Of a stretch of DNA of 39,034 bases, positions 9,057 through 17,630 are shown piece by piece. How positions within the stretch are numbered: the first letter of the stretch is position 1; each line of letters begins with the position of its first letter. The translations under genes were made by a program, and so were the position numbers. The notes beneath the pieces were generated by a model. That model saw only the letters and a program-made list of their open reading frames with translations, did not search any database and was not told where the DNA came from. Source of the stretch: an uncultured Pelagibacteraceae bacterium. Lineage in GTDB: Bacteria > Pseudomonadota > Alphaproteobacteria > Pelagibacterales > Pelagibacteraceae. The DNA is taken from contig CACDJC010000008.1 of NCBI GenBank assembly GCA_902552475.1, forward strand, positions 1 to 39,034. The letters are read 5' to 3'.

Positions 9057-9731
9057 ATGATAAATAATTTTAAGAATTTAAATAATAGAATTATTAAATG
9101 TAAAAAATGTCCAAGGTTGGTTAAATTTAGAAAAAAAATAGCAAGTGAAAAAAGGAAACAATATATAAATCAAAAATATTGGGGTAAGCCAATAAATGGG
9201 TTTGGGGACTCAAATGCTGAAATATTATTTGTAGGTCTTGCACCTGCTGCTCATGGCGGAAATAGAACTGGAAGAGTATTTACAGGAGATAAATCATCTG
9301 ACTTTCTTTATAAATGTCTTTATAAAGCAAAAATATCCAACCAACCTCATTCCGTTGATTTAAATGATGGTTTAAAACTTAAAAATGCTTTTATTACAAC
9401 TGCTTTAAAATGCGTCCCACCTGGTGACAAACCTACAAAGGTAGAACTTAATAATTGTTTTGGTTTTTTTAAAAAAGAAATTGAACTTTTAAAAAATCTA
9501 AAAATAATTGTTGCTTTGGGTAAAATTGCTTTCGATGCGTGTGTTGATTTTTATAAAAATAATTACAATTTTAATAAAAAAATTAAGTTTGGCCATAGTA
9601 AATTTTATCAACTTCCGAATAATATTTTGCTTATAGGGTCTTATCATCCTAGTCCAAGAAATGTAAATACTGGTCGAATTAATGTAAGCAAAATGACTTC
9701 TTTATTTAAAAAAATAAAAAAAATTATTTAG
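9057..9731 (+). CDS. Uracil-DNA glycosylase, family 5 (UDGb type) with 4Fe-4S cluster
   Basis: This enzyme excises uracil (and in this family often hypoxanthine and related deaminated bases) from DNA, starting base excision repair. The 224-residue protein has motif A 'GLAPAAHGGNRTGR' at 60-73, where the Asp/Asn general base of families 1-4 is replaced by Ala, typical of family 5. Four cysteines (C15, C18, C119, C134) match the iron-sulfur ligands, and the C-terminal DNA-contacting motif 'YHPSPRNVNTGR' is at about 196-207. It starts at ATG 9057, 10 nt after the small membrane gene, and its end overlaps the convergent ybgC by 8 bp. The family number is inferred from motifs. Confidence 0.9.
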   Translation: MINNFKNLNNRIIKCKKCPRLVKFRKKIASEKRKQYINQKYWGKPINGFGDSNAEILFVGLAPAAHGGNRTGRVFTGDKSSDFLYKCLYKAKISNQPHSVDLNDGLKLKNAFITTALKCVPPGDKPTKVELNNCFGFFKKEIELLKNLKIIVALGKIAFDACVDFYKNNYNFNKKIKFGHSKFYQLPNNILLIGSYHPSPRNVNTGRINVSKMTSLFKKIKKII

Positions 9732-10122
9732 ACAATTTTTTGATCAAAACCTCGGGTATTTTGGAAGGTTTACCATTTTTATTAACAGTTGCTAGACGTA
9801 TTTCCGCTTCAACTAAATTCTGATTTTTTAGTCTAATAGATTGATTCATAATAAATGAAACTTTTTTTAAAGAATTTACTTTTGAGTATACATGTATTTT
9901 ATCTTCTAATCTTGCTGGCTTTATAAAATTTATTTTACAAGATTTAACAATTATTAAAATTCCATATTCATCAAGAAGCTTTTTATTTGAATATCCTAAT
10001 GAAATTATAGCCTCTGTTCTTGCGCGTTCTAAAAACTTGAGATAATTTGCATAATAAACGACACCGCCAGAGTCTGTATCTTCATAATATACTTTTATTT
10101 CATGCTTGAATTCTTTTTTCAT
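9724..10122 (-). CDS. ybgC: YbgC-type acyl-CoA thioesterase (hotdog fold)
   Basis: This is a small hotdog-fold thioesterase that hydrolyses acyl-CoA thioesters in the cytoplasm. 'YYEDTDSGGVVYYANYLKF' at about 12-30 contains the catalytic Asp17 and the YbgC/4HBT signature, followed by 'ERARTEAI'. The 132-residue length is typical. In many proteobacteria ybgC sits with tol-pal, but here it stands alone, convergent with the glycosylase gene (8-bp tail overlap) and divergent from a 46-aa membrane gene. The exact substrate cannot be told from sequence. Confidence 0.9.
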   Translation of the reverse strand: MKKEFKHEIKVYYEDTDSGGVVYYANYLKFLERARTEAIISLGYSNKKLLDEYGILIIVKSCKINFIKPARLEDKIHVYSKVNSLKKVSFIMNQSIRLKNQNLVEAEIRLATVNKNGKPSKIPEVLIKKLSK

Positions 10123-10174
10123 TAAACAATAATATCAAATGTAACATTTTTTTTAATACAAATGATTTAAAATT

Positions 10175-10315
10175 ATGAAGATATATATTATTTGGTTAAT
10201 CGGTGTAATTTTATGGAATTATGGCTTTCCTGAAGCTAGACCAATTGAAGATGTTTTGGCTGCAATAATTTTGTCTTTTGTAAGCTTCGGCCTAAAAAAA
10301 TATTTAAAGTTTTAA
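10175..10315 (+). CDS. Small membrane protein, 46 aa
   Basis: ATG 10175 to TAA 10315 encodes 46 residues: helix 'IYIIWLIGVILWNYGF' (about 3-18), a polar 'PEARPIED' turn, and a second helix 'VLAAIILSFVSFGLKKYLKF'. The codons are not simple repeats, and Pro, Glu, Arg and Asp are clustered in the turn as in a helical hairpin. It fills the whole gap between ybgC and the DUF3047 gene, whose stop lies 1 nt away on the other strand. No family is recognised; codon constraint in relatives would confirm it. Confidence 0.55.
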   Translation: MKIYIIWLIGVILWNYGFPEARPIEDVLAAIILSFVSFGLKKYLKF

Positions 10316-10316
10316 A

Positions 10317-10970
10317 TTAATTAGAAGAAAAATATATATTTTGATAATAAGCTATAGCAGATTTTTTTGAGTTGTCAGTATCTGACATAATTGCTATTCC
10401 ACTTAACTCATCAACATCAAGATCATGAAATTTTTTAAAATCTTCTTTTACATTTGCTTTTACGGTCACCCATTTATTAAGATTTTCTTTTGTTGTTGAC
10501 AAAACATTATCTACTGATTTTTTTGTATAAGGGCTTGGCCAATTCTCACCAACATTTCTATTGCTAGAAAAAACGTAATTTACAGCTCTGTTTGATAAAG
10601 CAGTTGAACCTGTTTTTTTTATGACGAATACTCTAGCAGAAAAATCATGGCCTTTTTTAGTGTCTTCTTTAATGCCTTTAAGATCCATTTCTATTTTCCA
10701 AGTTATGTTAATAAAAGGCGTTTTATTCAAATCAATCTTTACTTCTTTTCCAACTCCTGAAGCGGCATTGTTAGCTTCTGCTTTTAGATAATTTCCATTT
10801 TCATTATTTCCTACACTATAAAATGTTTTGGAATCCGCTCCTCTAACTTTTCTAACTTTTAAGCCGTCTAATTCTTCTTGAGTAAAATCAAATATTGATA
10901 AATTATCTGCACTAACTGTAGAAATTGAAAAGATTAATAAGACTATAATTTTTATAATTTTTATTATCAT
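10317..10970 (-). CDS. DUF3047 family exported protein
   Basis: This 217-residue protein has an N-terminal signal peptide (hydrophobic 3-17, cut probably after 'ISTVSA'), so it is periplasmic. The body is beta-rich with 'FINITWKIE', 'DFSARVFVI', 'AVNYVFSS' and a C-terminal 'AIAYYQNIYF', matching DUF3047 (a jelly-roll-like domain of unknown function) as I recall it. It is the last gene of the minus-strand block, 41 nt after the zinc dehydrogenase, but no functional link is evident. Function is unknown. Confidence 0.75.
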   Translation of the reverse strand: MIIKIIKIIVLLIFSISTVSADNLSIFDFTQEELDGLKVRKVRGADSKTFYSVGNNENGNYLKAEANNAASGVGKEVKIDLNKTPFINITWKIEMDLKGIKEDTKKGHDFSARVFVIKKTGSTALSNRAVNYVFSSNRNVGENWPSPYTKKSVDNVLSTTKENLNKWVTVKANVKEDFKKFHDLDVDELSGIAIMSDTDNSKKSAIAYYQNIYFSSN

Positions 10971-11011
10971 GAGGTATCTATATTTTAGAATTATTTTATT
11001 TCAATGATTTT

Positions 11012-12016
11012 TTAAGGCAACAATACAATTTTTGGTGATGAACAAGTTCCATCATGAATTTCTTTAAAAGCTTTAGCGCCTTTTTTTAATTCTCTATACT
11101 CAATCCAATTTAATTCACCAATTTTTTTATCAGCTAAAATTTTAATTGTATTTTCAAAATCTTTATTTGTATAACAATATGTTCCTATAAAAGTAACTTC
11201 TTGTAGAGTTGCTTTTCTAAAATTAAATTGACCTGATGGTTGAGTTAAACCAATATGTATTATAGTTCCTCCTGGTTTAACAACTGAGATAGCTTGTTGT
11301 CTGGATACTTCTAATCCAACTGTATCAAAAACTATATCAAAACTATCATTTTTAATCTCTTTATCAGTTGGACCGACAAATTTTGCATCAAAATGTTTTG
11401 AACATTCATTCAATCTGAGCTTATTTGGGTCAGACATAACTATATCTTTATTTCCTTTTATTTTAGAAAGTATTAATGAGCATAATAAGCCAATTGCTCC
11501 TGCGCCTTGAACTAATGTTCTGCACTCTGAGATAGGTTTTTTTAGTGAACTTTCGCCCATTAAAACCGCATGCAAAGATACAGCTGTTGGCTCTGCTACT
11601 GACGCTTCTTTAATATTTAATCTATCTGGAATTTCGTAAATATTGGTTTCTGGTACCTTAATTAATTCAGCAAAAGCTCCTTGTCTTTCATACGGTATAT
11701 TCATTCCTAACAAAACACGGTTTGGACAAAGATGTTCGCTTCCACTTGTGCAATATTCACATTTGCCACAAGTAATAAGAGGATTAAGAACTGCATTTTT
11801 ATCTTGAAACTTTCCGTCTAAAATTTTTCCACTGACCTCATGACCTAATATAAGAGGAGGAACTCTTCTCTCATCTTTTCCATGATAAGCATGCATATCT
11901 GATCCACAAATACCTGAAGCGTGTACTTTCAAAATACTTTCACCTTCGGTTTTAACAGGATCTTTTTCTTCTCTATAGGTTAGCTCCTGAGTATCAGTAT
12001 ATACCAATGCTTTCAT
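11012..12016 (-). CDS. Zinc-dependent medium-chain alcohol dehydrogenase
   Basis: This is a cytoplasmic NAD(P)-dependent MDR-superfamily dehydrogenase of 334 residues. Catalytic zinc ligands are visible as C37 ('SGICGSDMHAYHG') and H59-E60 ('LILGHEVSG'); the structural zinc lobe has four cysteines C83, C86, C89 and C97. A Rossmann motif 'VQGAGAIGLL' follows near 169-178. It resembles polyol/threonine dehydrogenase-like members, but the substrate cannot be assigned. Its ATG lies 2 nt after the NCS1 permease stop, so the two are almost certainly co-translated, suggesting that it acts on a compound imported by that permease or by the TRAP system upstream. Confidence 0.88.
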   Translation of the reverse strand: MKALVYTDTQELTYREEKDPVKTEGESILKVHASGICGSDMHAYHGKDERRVPPLILGHEVSGKILDGKFQDKNAVLNPLITCGKCEYCTSGSEHLCPNRVLLGMNIPYERQGAFAELIKVPETNIYEIPDRLNIKEASVAEPTAVSLHAVLMGESSLKKPISECRTLVQGAGAIGLLCSLILSKIKGNKDIVMSDPNKLRLNECSKHFDAKFVGPTDKEIKNDSFDIVFDTVGLEVSRQQAISVVKPGGTIIHIGLTQPSGQFNFRKATLQEVTFIGTYCYTNKDFENTIKILADKKIGELNWIEYRELKKGAKAFKEIHDGTCSSPKIVLLP

Positions 12017-12018
12017 AA

Positions 12019-13473
12019 TTATTTTTTGTTATTAAGAAGATAATATATTAAAAATGAAATTAAAGAACCAATTAACCATGAAAATGTTTTTATATCTTGA
12101 AAACTATAATTCCATAATATTGAGAATGAAAAAATAAAACCTATTATCAAAGAATATAAAGCTTTATAGTTCCATCCATTTGAATAAAGGTAAATATTAT
12201 TTTCTCTATCAAAAAATAAATCTTTATGATTTATTTCCTCTCTTTTCACAAAATAATAATCCGCAATTATGACACCAAAAATAGGCCCAAAGAAAGCACT
12301 TAATGAATTTATCAATGATGCTGCCCCCACCAAACTCAAAATAGAAGGCCATAATCCTGCAACGATTAGACCTAATAAAAAAACAAACATACCAAAACTT
12401 TTTAAATCTAATTTGCTAGGCATTAAGTTAATTAATGTGTTTTGTGTAGGTATATAATTACTTATTAAATTAGTTGATAAAGATGAAAATAATATAAATA
12501 TTAAAACAATAATTGTTAAAAAAGTATTATCTATTTTGCCAATTATATCCATTGGCTTTGTAATTAACTGTTCAGCTCCCATAAGTTTTTGATTTAAAAT
12601 TATATCTACTCCTATTACTATAGTTGTAGATAACAAAGAAAACACAATCATATTTAACAATAAGCTTAAATTTCCAAATCTAAGAGCATCAGGAGATTTA
12701 ACATAACGAGAAAAATCACCGAAACTAATTATGATAATTGAAAAATAAGAAAAAATAGTTCCTGTAACTATAATGAATGGCATAATATTTTTTTTAGAAA
12801 TCATTTCAATTGAGCTTGTATTTAGTTTTAAAGATTGAAAAACTTCATTGTAATTTTCAGAAATTAAAATAATTAAAAATATTATTAAACCTACGTAAAC
12901 AAATATTGCTGAAAAATTTAAAAATTTTTTGTTAAATCTTTGGCCATTTGAAAAAATTAGATATTGAATATAAAAAGAAAAAATTAAACTAAACCAATCA
13001 ATAATATTTAACTCTAAAAAAAATGATAAAAAAAGTTCGCTTTCTAAAATTTGTTTATCAAAATTATAATAAATAAAAATTCTAATTAGATAAGCAATTG
13101 ATTTGGATATAAAAAATGTTTGAACTCCAAACATAAATATTCCTACTAGCGCTCTTATAAAGCCTATATATTTTGCTCCTGATAATCCCATTGACATTCT
13201 AAGTAATACTGGGAATGGAATTCCGTGTTTTTGAGATGGATGTCCAACTAGGCTAACCAGAATATAGATCATCAAAGATGCTACCAATGAACCTAGTAGT
13301 ACAATTCCTGAATTTAAATCGTAAATTAAATACAAAGATGCAATAAGAGAAAAACCTATTACAGTCTGAATAGTATTTGCCCAAAAACAAAAAAGATCAC
13401 CAGCTTCCCAGTTTTTATTACTAGGGTTTACAGCTGCTAATTCAAAATTTCTTAAATCTATATTATGACTCAC
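12019..13473 (-). CDS. NCS1 family permease (nucleobase/hydantoin type)
   Basis: This 484-residue inner-membrane protein has about 12 hydrophobic helices. N-terminal 'WEAGDLFCFWANTIQTVIGF' and 'GHPSQKHGIPFPVLLRMSMG' are typical of the NCS1 (nucleobase-cation symporter 1) family, which moves cytosine, uracil, allantoin, hydantoins or thiamine precursors. The motif 'IISFGDFSRYVKSPD' in the middle is also a family hallmark. The particular substrate cannot be read from the sequence. The gene sits between dctM (26-nt gap) and the zinc dehydrogenase (2-nt gap). No pyrimidine or hydantoin catabolic enzyme lies nearby, which leaves its role open. Confidence 0.88.
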   Translation of the reverse strand: MSHNIDLRNFELAAVNPSNKNWEAGDLFCFWANTIQTVIGFSLIASLYLIYDLNSGIVLLGSLVASLMIYILVSLVGHPSQKHGIPFPVLLRMSMGLSGAKYIGFIRALVGIFMFGVQTFFISKSIAYLIRIFIYYNFDKQILESELFLSFFLELNIIDWFSLIFSFYIQYLIFSNGQRFNKKFLNFSAIFVYVGLIIFLIILISENYNEVFQSLKLNTSSIEMISKKNIMPFIIVTGTIFSYFSIIIISFGDFSRYVKSPDALRFGNLSLLLNMIVFSLLSTTIVIGVDIILNQKLMGAEQLITKPMDIIGKIDNTFLTIIVLIFILFSSLSTNLISNYIPTQNTLINLMPSKLDLKSFGMFVFLLGLIVAGLWPSILSLVGAASLINSLSAFFGPIFGVIIADYYFVKREEINHKDLFFDRENNIYLYSNGWNYKALYSLIIGFIFSFSILWNYSFQDIKTFSWLIGSLISFLIYYLLNNKK

Positions 13474-13499
13474 CTAAAGTCATAATAATCATATATGAT

Positions 13500-14834
13500 T
13501 TACTGTCCATATAAGACTGTAGGTAGCCATAAAACTATTTTTGGAAAAATAATAATAATTATTAAGCCAATAACTTGAAGTACCATAAATTGCATCATGC
13601 CTAGATAAATATCTTTTAAATCCCATTCTGGAACAACTCCTTTTAAGAAATAAGCTGAAAGTGCGACTGGTGGAGAGAGCCAAGCGGTTTGAAGATTTAC
13701 AGCAACTAATATTGCAAACCAAGTTAAATTAAATCCTAATGCTTCAATTAGTGGTAAAATTATTGGAACAATAATCATTACTATTGGGACCCACTCTAAT
13801 GGCCAACCAAGTAAAAATATTACAACCATTACAATAGCTAAAATAAAATATCTATTCATTTCTAATGATAAAAGAAAATCTGTTAAAACCATTGGTGTTC
13901 CAAGTCTTGCGAAGACAGCACCAAAAAAATTTGAAGCCGCTACTAGAACCATAATTAATGCTGTAATTTCTAAAGTTTTTACTAAAGCTTCTTGTAATTT
14001 TTTTAAAGTTAATTTTTTATATGCCAAACTAAGCAACAATGCTCCCATAGCACCACATCCTGCTGCTTCTGTTGGTGTTGCAAATCCAAATAAAATACTT
14101 CCTAACGCTGCAAAAACTAATGCGGCAGGAGGAACTAGTCCTAAGAAAAATTCTACCCAAACTTTTCCCATACTTTTTGCTCTCATCTTTTCAGGTAATG
14201 GGGGTCCTAATTTTGGATTCATTGCACATCTTATTGTCGTGTATGCAGCATATAAAGAAGCCAGAAGTATACCTGGCAATATAGCTGCAGCAAATAAATC
14301 AATTACTGGAATTTCCATAATAGGTCCCATAACAACTAACATGATGCTTGGAGGAATTAAAATTCCTAAAGTCCCGCCAGCGGTAATAGTTCCTGCTGCA
14401 AGTCTCACATCATATTTTGACCTATTCATTGATTTAGCAGCCATAATTCCTAATATTGTTACTGATGCCCCAACAATTCCTGTTGCAGCAGCAAATATCA
14501 CTGAAACAAATAATACTGCATAGTATAAAGAACCTTTTACTCTAGCTAACATTAGTTGAAATGCAGAAAATAATCTTTCCATTAAACCAGCTTGTTCCAT
14601 CATTATTCCCATAAAGACAAAGAGTGGGACAGCGGCCAAAGTTTGTTCGGTCATGACCATCGAAAACTGTAATGTCATGAGGTAAAAAACTAATTTTCCA
14701 AACCCTAAGTATCCAAAAACAAAACCCAAAAATATTAGTGTAAATGAAATTGGAAATCCTATGAATATAGAAAAAAGCATTACACCAATTAAGATGAAAC
14801 CTAAAATTGCAGGATCAATTAAATGAGATATCAT
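13500..14834 (-). CDS. dctM: TRAP transporter large permease subunit
   Basis: This is the large (12-helix, DctM) membrane subunit of a tripartite ATP-independent periplasmic transporter, which uses a sodium gradient to import a substrate delivered by DctP. The 444-residue protein shows family features such as 'GFPISFTLIFLGFVFGYLGF', 'AAVPLFVFMGIMMEQAGL' and 'GTLGILIPPSIMLVVMGP'. 'GFATPTEAAGCGAMGALLL' and 'WLSPPVALSAYFLKGV' near the C-terminus are also characteristic. Its start overlaps the dctQ stop by one base (TAATG). The overall type resembles the group annotated as mannitol/chloroaromatic compound transporters, a label that says little about true substrate. Confidence 0.96.
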   Translation of the reverse strand: MISHLIDPAILGFILIGVMLFSIFIGFPISFTLIFLGFVFGYLGFGKLVFYLMTLQFSMVMTEQTLAAVPLFVFMGIMMEQAGLMERLFSAFQLMLARVKGSLYYAVLFVSVIFAAATGIVGASVTILGIMAAKSMNRSKYDVRLAAGTITAGGTLGILIPPSIMLVVMGPIMEIPVIDLFAAAILPGILLASLYAAYTTIRCAMNPKLGPPLPEKMRAKSMGKVWVEFFLGLVPPAALVFAALGSILFGFATPTEAAGCGAMGALLLSLAYKKLTLKKLQEALVKTLEITALIMVLVAASNFFGAVFARLGTPMVLTDFLLSLEMNRYFILAIVMVVIFLLGWPLEWVPIVMIIVPIILPLIEALGFNLTWFAILVAVNLQTAWLSPPVALSAYFLKGVVPEWDLKDIYLGMMQFMVLQVIGLIIIIIFPKIVLWLPTVLYGQ

Positions 14835-15442
14835 TAATTACCTGGCCATCTTCCTTTTATCATAGCGTAATAACTTTTTAAAATTTCTGATAAACCTTGA
14901 ATAAGTAAAAATATTATTCCTAACCATAAACATGATTTAATTGGCCACATGTAAGGCATCCAGGTAGTATCCATTCCTCTTTCATTTCTCATTATAGATT
15001 CTTGAACAAAACCCGTAGTCATATAAAGAAATACGATCAAACCTGGAAAATAAAACAAAAGATACAATATAAAATCTATTTTACCTTGGTTTTTTATTTT
15101 AAAGTTTCTATATAAAAAATCTGCTCTAATATGAATTCCTTTTGATAATGCATATCCGGCACCAAGCATGAATAATGCACCATATAAAAATCTGCTAATG
15201 TCGTATGCCCAAATAGTAGGAGCTAAAAATAATTTTCTTGCAAGAACTTCATAAGTCATTGCTAAAATAAGTGGAAAAGTAATCCAACAGACAATATTGC
15301 CAACCAATTTACTAAACTTATCTATGTTAATAATTGTTGATGCCATCCATTTTGGCATATCTTTGGGCATTTTTGTTGAAACGCCTCTTCTTTCAGCAAT
15401 CATTTCATCTGAAATATCAAGTTTAGTTTTTTTCTTAGTCAT
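14834..15442 (-). CDS. dctQ: TRAP transporter small permease subunit
   Basis: This is the four-helix small membrane subunit of the TRAP transporter. 'YEVLARKLFLAPTIWAYDI' and 'YGALFMLGAGYALSKGIHIR' are typical of DctQ proteins of the keto-acid/chloroaromatic type. I start it at ATG 15442 (MTKKKTKLDI), giving 202 residues; a longer frame from TTG 15463 would run into the stem-loop that lies just upstream, and lacks a plausible ribosome site. A charged N-terminal region of ~35 residues precedes the first helix. It is coupled to dctM by a TAATG overlap. Confidence 0.93.
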   Translation of the reverse strand: MTKKKTKLDISDEMIAERRGVSTKMPKDMPKWMASTIINIDKFSKLVGNIVCWITFPLILAMTYEVLARKLFLAPTIWAYDISRFLYGALFMLGAGYALSKGIHIRADFLYRNFKIKNQGKIDFILYLLFYFPGLIVFLYMTTGFVQESIMRNERGMDTTWMPYMWPIKSCLWLGIIFLLIQGLSEILKSYYAMIKGRWPGN

Positions 15443-15459
15443 AAATATGAGGATTAAAC

Positions 15460-15488
15460 ACAAAGCGGGTTTAACTAACCCGCTTTGT
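15460..15488 (-). promoter_or_regulatory. 12-bp perfect stem-loop between dctP and dctQ
   Basis: ACAAAGCGGGTT (15460-15471) and AACCCGCTTTGT (15477-15488) pair perfectly around a 5-nt loop, unusually GC-rich for this genome. On the minus transcript it follows the dctP stop by 19 nt and precedes the dctQ ATG by 17 nt. After the stem only a short GTTTAATCC follows, so it is not a classic strong terminator. I read it as an mRNA stabiliser or partial attenuator that lets the binding protein be made in excess of the permease. Confidence 0.75.
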
Positions 15489-15507
15489 AAAAAATTAATT
15501 TATATTT

Positions 15508-16602
15508 TTACTTTAATGTTGCTGCGTGAGCCATTCCTAGCTTCGCATTTGACATTTGAGCACCACTCCAGAAAGGAACTGCTATATCAGCAAATTCTTT
15601 CATTGAAGAGTAAACTTCATTAAAGAATGCATTATCTTTTGCATTTTTATTTAAAGTTGCTTTTGCTGCAGCCATATACTCAGTGAAATAATCAGAAGGA
15701 GTATCTTCTAAAATTACACCATGCTTAGTAGTTAATTCTCTTAAAGCTTTTCCATTTTCATAGATTCTGTAGCTTAAAGATTTAGCTAATGAAGCGTTAG
15801 CTGCTACTTCTAAAGATTTTTTTTCATGATCAGATAAACTATTGTAAGTTTTACCAGTCATGTAGAAGTCAGCATTTACTACTACTTGGTGTAAACCTTG
15901 TAGGTAGTAATGTTTAAGAACTTTTTGGAAACCAAATACCATATCAGGTTTTGGACAACACCATTCAGCTGCATCGATTGTTCCAGCTTGTAGTGCAGGA
16001 AGAATGTCTCCACCACCCATTGCTACTGATGCTATACCAATATCTTTATATGTTTGACCTGGAATTCCTGGAGGAGTTCTGAACTTATAAGTTCTAAAGT
16101 CATCCATATTTTTAATTTGCTTTGGAAACCAACCTAAAGCTTCAGGTCCAACAGGTTGAAGCATAAATCCTTTTATGTCTCTTCCCATTTCTTTCCATAA
16201 TTGGTCGTATAACTCTTTTCCACCACCATACTGAAACCATGATAAGAAAGCTAAGTTATCAATACCAACTCCACCTCCTGCTACTGGAGAACCAAATAGC
16301 ATAGCAGCTGGATGTTCACCTGACCAATAGTGTGTCCAAGCAAAACCACAGTCAATTAACCCTTTGTCAACAGCATCGAGAGTTTCTTTAACTCCTACAA
16401 CTGTTCCTGCAGGCATAATTTCAAATTTCAAAGAACCACCTGTAAGAGCAGTAACAGTGTCAGTAAAGTCTTTTAACATTACAACTTCATCTGCTTTTGC
16501 ACTAATTACAGTTTGGCACTTTAATGTTTTTGCTGCATTAGCATTTGAAATAAACCCAAACACCAAAAAAGTAGCAAAAAACATTGAAATGATTTTTTTC
16601 AT
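15508..16602 (-). CDS. dctP: TRAP transporter periplasmic substrate-binding protein
   Basis: This is the periplasmic solute receptor of the TRAP system, 364 residues with a signal peptide (about 1-23, ending 'FISNANAA'). The family core is visible: 'GTVVGVKETLDAVDKGLID', 'YKFRTPPGIPGQTYKDIG' with the conserved Arg expected to hold a carboxylate (or similar acidic group), and 'ALQAGTIDAAEWCCPKPDM'. The Trp-containing 'AEW' segment resembles the TakP/alpha-keto acid and chloroaromatic group, where substrate and a cation bind here; a TakP-like role is inference. A strong ribosome site (AGAGAGGG, 7 nt before ATG) is unusual among its neighbours and fits high expression, as does the downstream stem-loop. 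Confidence 0.95.
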   Translation of the reverse strand: MKKIISMFFATFLVFGFISNANAAKTLKCQTVISAKADEVVMLKDFTDTVTALTGGSLKFEIMPAGTVVGVKETLDAVDKGLIDCGFAWTHYWSGEHPAAMLFGSPVAGGGVGIDNLAFLSWFQYGGGKELYDQLWKEMGRDIKGFMLQPVGPEALGWFPKQIKNMDDFRTYKFRTPPGIPGQTYKDIGIASVAMGGGDILPALQAGTIDAAEWCCPKPDMVFGFQKVLKHYYLQGLHQVVVNADFYMTGKTYNSLSDHEKKSLEVAANASLAKSLSYRIYENGKALRELTTKHGVILEDTPSDYFTEYMAAAKATLNKNAKDNAFFNEVYSSMKEFADIAVPFWSGAQMSNAKLGMAHAATLK

Positions 16603-16692
16603 TATTATCCCTCTCTGTTAAATTAAAGTCGGGAATTAAACATAATTTTAAAGATTTTGAAAATGATTATTTTTTTTAATTCAACCTGTAGT

Positions 16693-17628
16693 TTAACTAT
16701 CTTTCTTTTCATTCTTCTCTATAGAATAATTCCAAACTTCATCTCCAATTAATTTAGATATGGCTGAAAAATCAGTGTTCGAATAACCTTTTTCACAGAA
16801 ATCTTCATAAATTTTTAAAGCCATTTCGCCCAAAGGAGTTTTAGCTTTAACTGATTTAGAAATAATATTTGCAAGCTTTAGATCCTTAGTCATCATTGCT
16901 GTTGAAAAACCTGGTCGATAATTATTACTTGAAGGAGTTCCTTCAATTAATCCTGGCACAGGTGGATAAACAGAAATTGGCCAACTATTACCTGAAGCAT
17001 TTTTCATTATTTCATGAACCTTTTTAACATCTATATTAAGTCTTTTGGCTAACATTAGTGACTCGGATGCAGCAATCATTGTGATACCTAAAGACATATT
17101 GTTACAAATTTTTGCACCATTTCCGCAACCCATTTCACCAGCATGAAAAATATTTTTTCCCATTATATTTAATATGGGTAGTGCAATTTCAAAAGCTTCT
17201 TTGCTTCCACCTACCATTATATTTAATGTTGCTTTTTTTGCTCCCATTACCCCACCACTAACTGGTGCATCGATCATTTTAATTTTTTCTTCTTGAGCTT
17301 TTTTTCCAATTTTAATTGATGTTTCAATATCTATTGTAGAACAATCTATCAATAGGCAATTCTTTGGAACTTTTTTTATTATTCCATTTTTTCCCAAATA
17401 AACTTCCTCTGAATTTTTTCCTTCTGGCAACATAGTAATAACAAAAGAAAGATCTTGTTCTATTAAACTGTCAATATTTTTAGCAACACTTAAATTTTCT
17501 TTTTTAGCTTTATCAATCATAGTGCTAGAAACATCAAAAACTTTTACTTTTTTTCCCGAGTTAATTAAATTTTTAGCCATTGGAAGCCCCATATTCCCAA
17601 TTCCTACAAATGCAATTTTCTCTGACAT
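16693..17628 (-). CDS. mmsB: 3-hydroxyisobutyrate dehydrogenase (or close beta-hydroxyacid dehydrogenase)
   Basis: This is an NAD(P)-dependent beta-hydroxyacid dehydrogenase; in valine catabolism it oxidises 3-hydroxyisobutyrate to methylmalonate semialdehyde. The 311-residue protein has the Rossmann motif 'FVGIGNMGLPMAKNL' (GxGxxG at 9-14), the substrate segment 'DAPVSGGVMGAK' (120-131) and catalytic Lys173 in 'GNGAKICNNM'. The C-terminal 'RPGFSTAMMTKDLKLA' and 'KGYSNTDFSAISKLI' follow the HIBADH pattern rather than tartronate semialdehyde reductase, so I favour mmsB. The family also contains sulfolactaldehyde reductase, worth remembering given the sulfonate genes here. It lies upstream of dctP (90-nt gap) and divergent from the GMC gene. 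Confidence 0.85.
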   Translation of the reverse strand: MSEKIAFVGIGNMGLPMAKNLINSGKKVKVFDVSSTMIDKAKKENLSVAKNIDSLIEQDLSFVITMLPEGKNSEEVYLGKNGIIKKVPKNCLLIDCSTIDIETSIKIGKKAQEEKIKMIDAPVSGGVMGAKKATLNIMVGGSKEAFEIALPILNIMGKNIFHAGEMGCGNGAKICNNMSLGITMIAASESLMLAKRLNIDVKKVHEIMKNASGNSWPISVYPPVPGLIEGTPSSNNYRPGFSTAMMTKDLKLANIISKSVKAKTPLGEMALKIYEDFCEKGYSNTDFSAISKLIGDEVWNYSIEKNEKKDS

Positions 17629-17630
17629 AA

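Noticed and set aside
13489..13722. 77-aa minus-strand frame at the end of dctM
   Set aside because: It lies in another frame within the intact TRAP permease and has no start signal or family feature.
15460..15488. Rho-independent terminator for the dctP gene
   Set aside because: The stem is perfect but only GTTTAATCC follows on the minus transcript, and dctQ must be expressed downstream; I class it as a stabiliser or attenuator.
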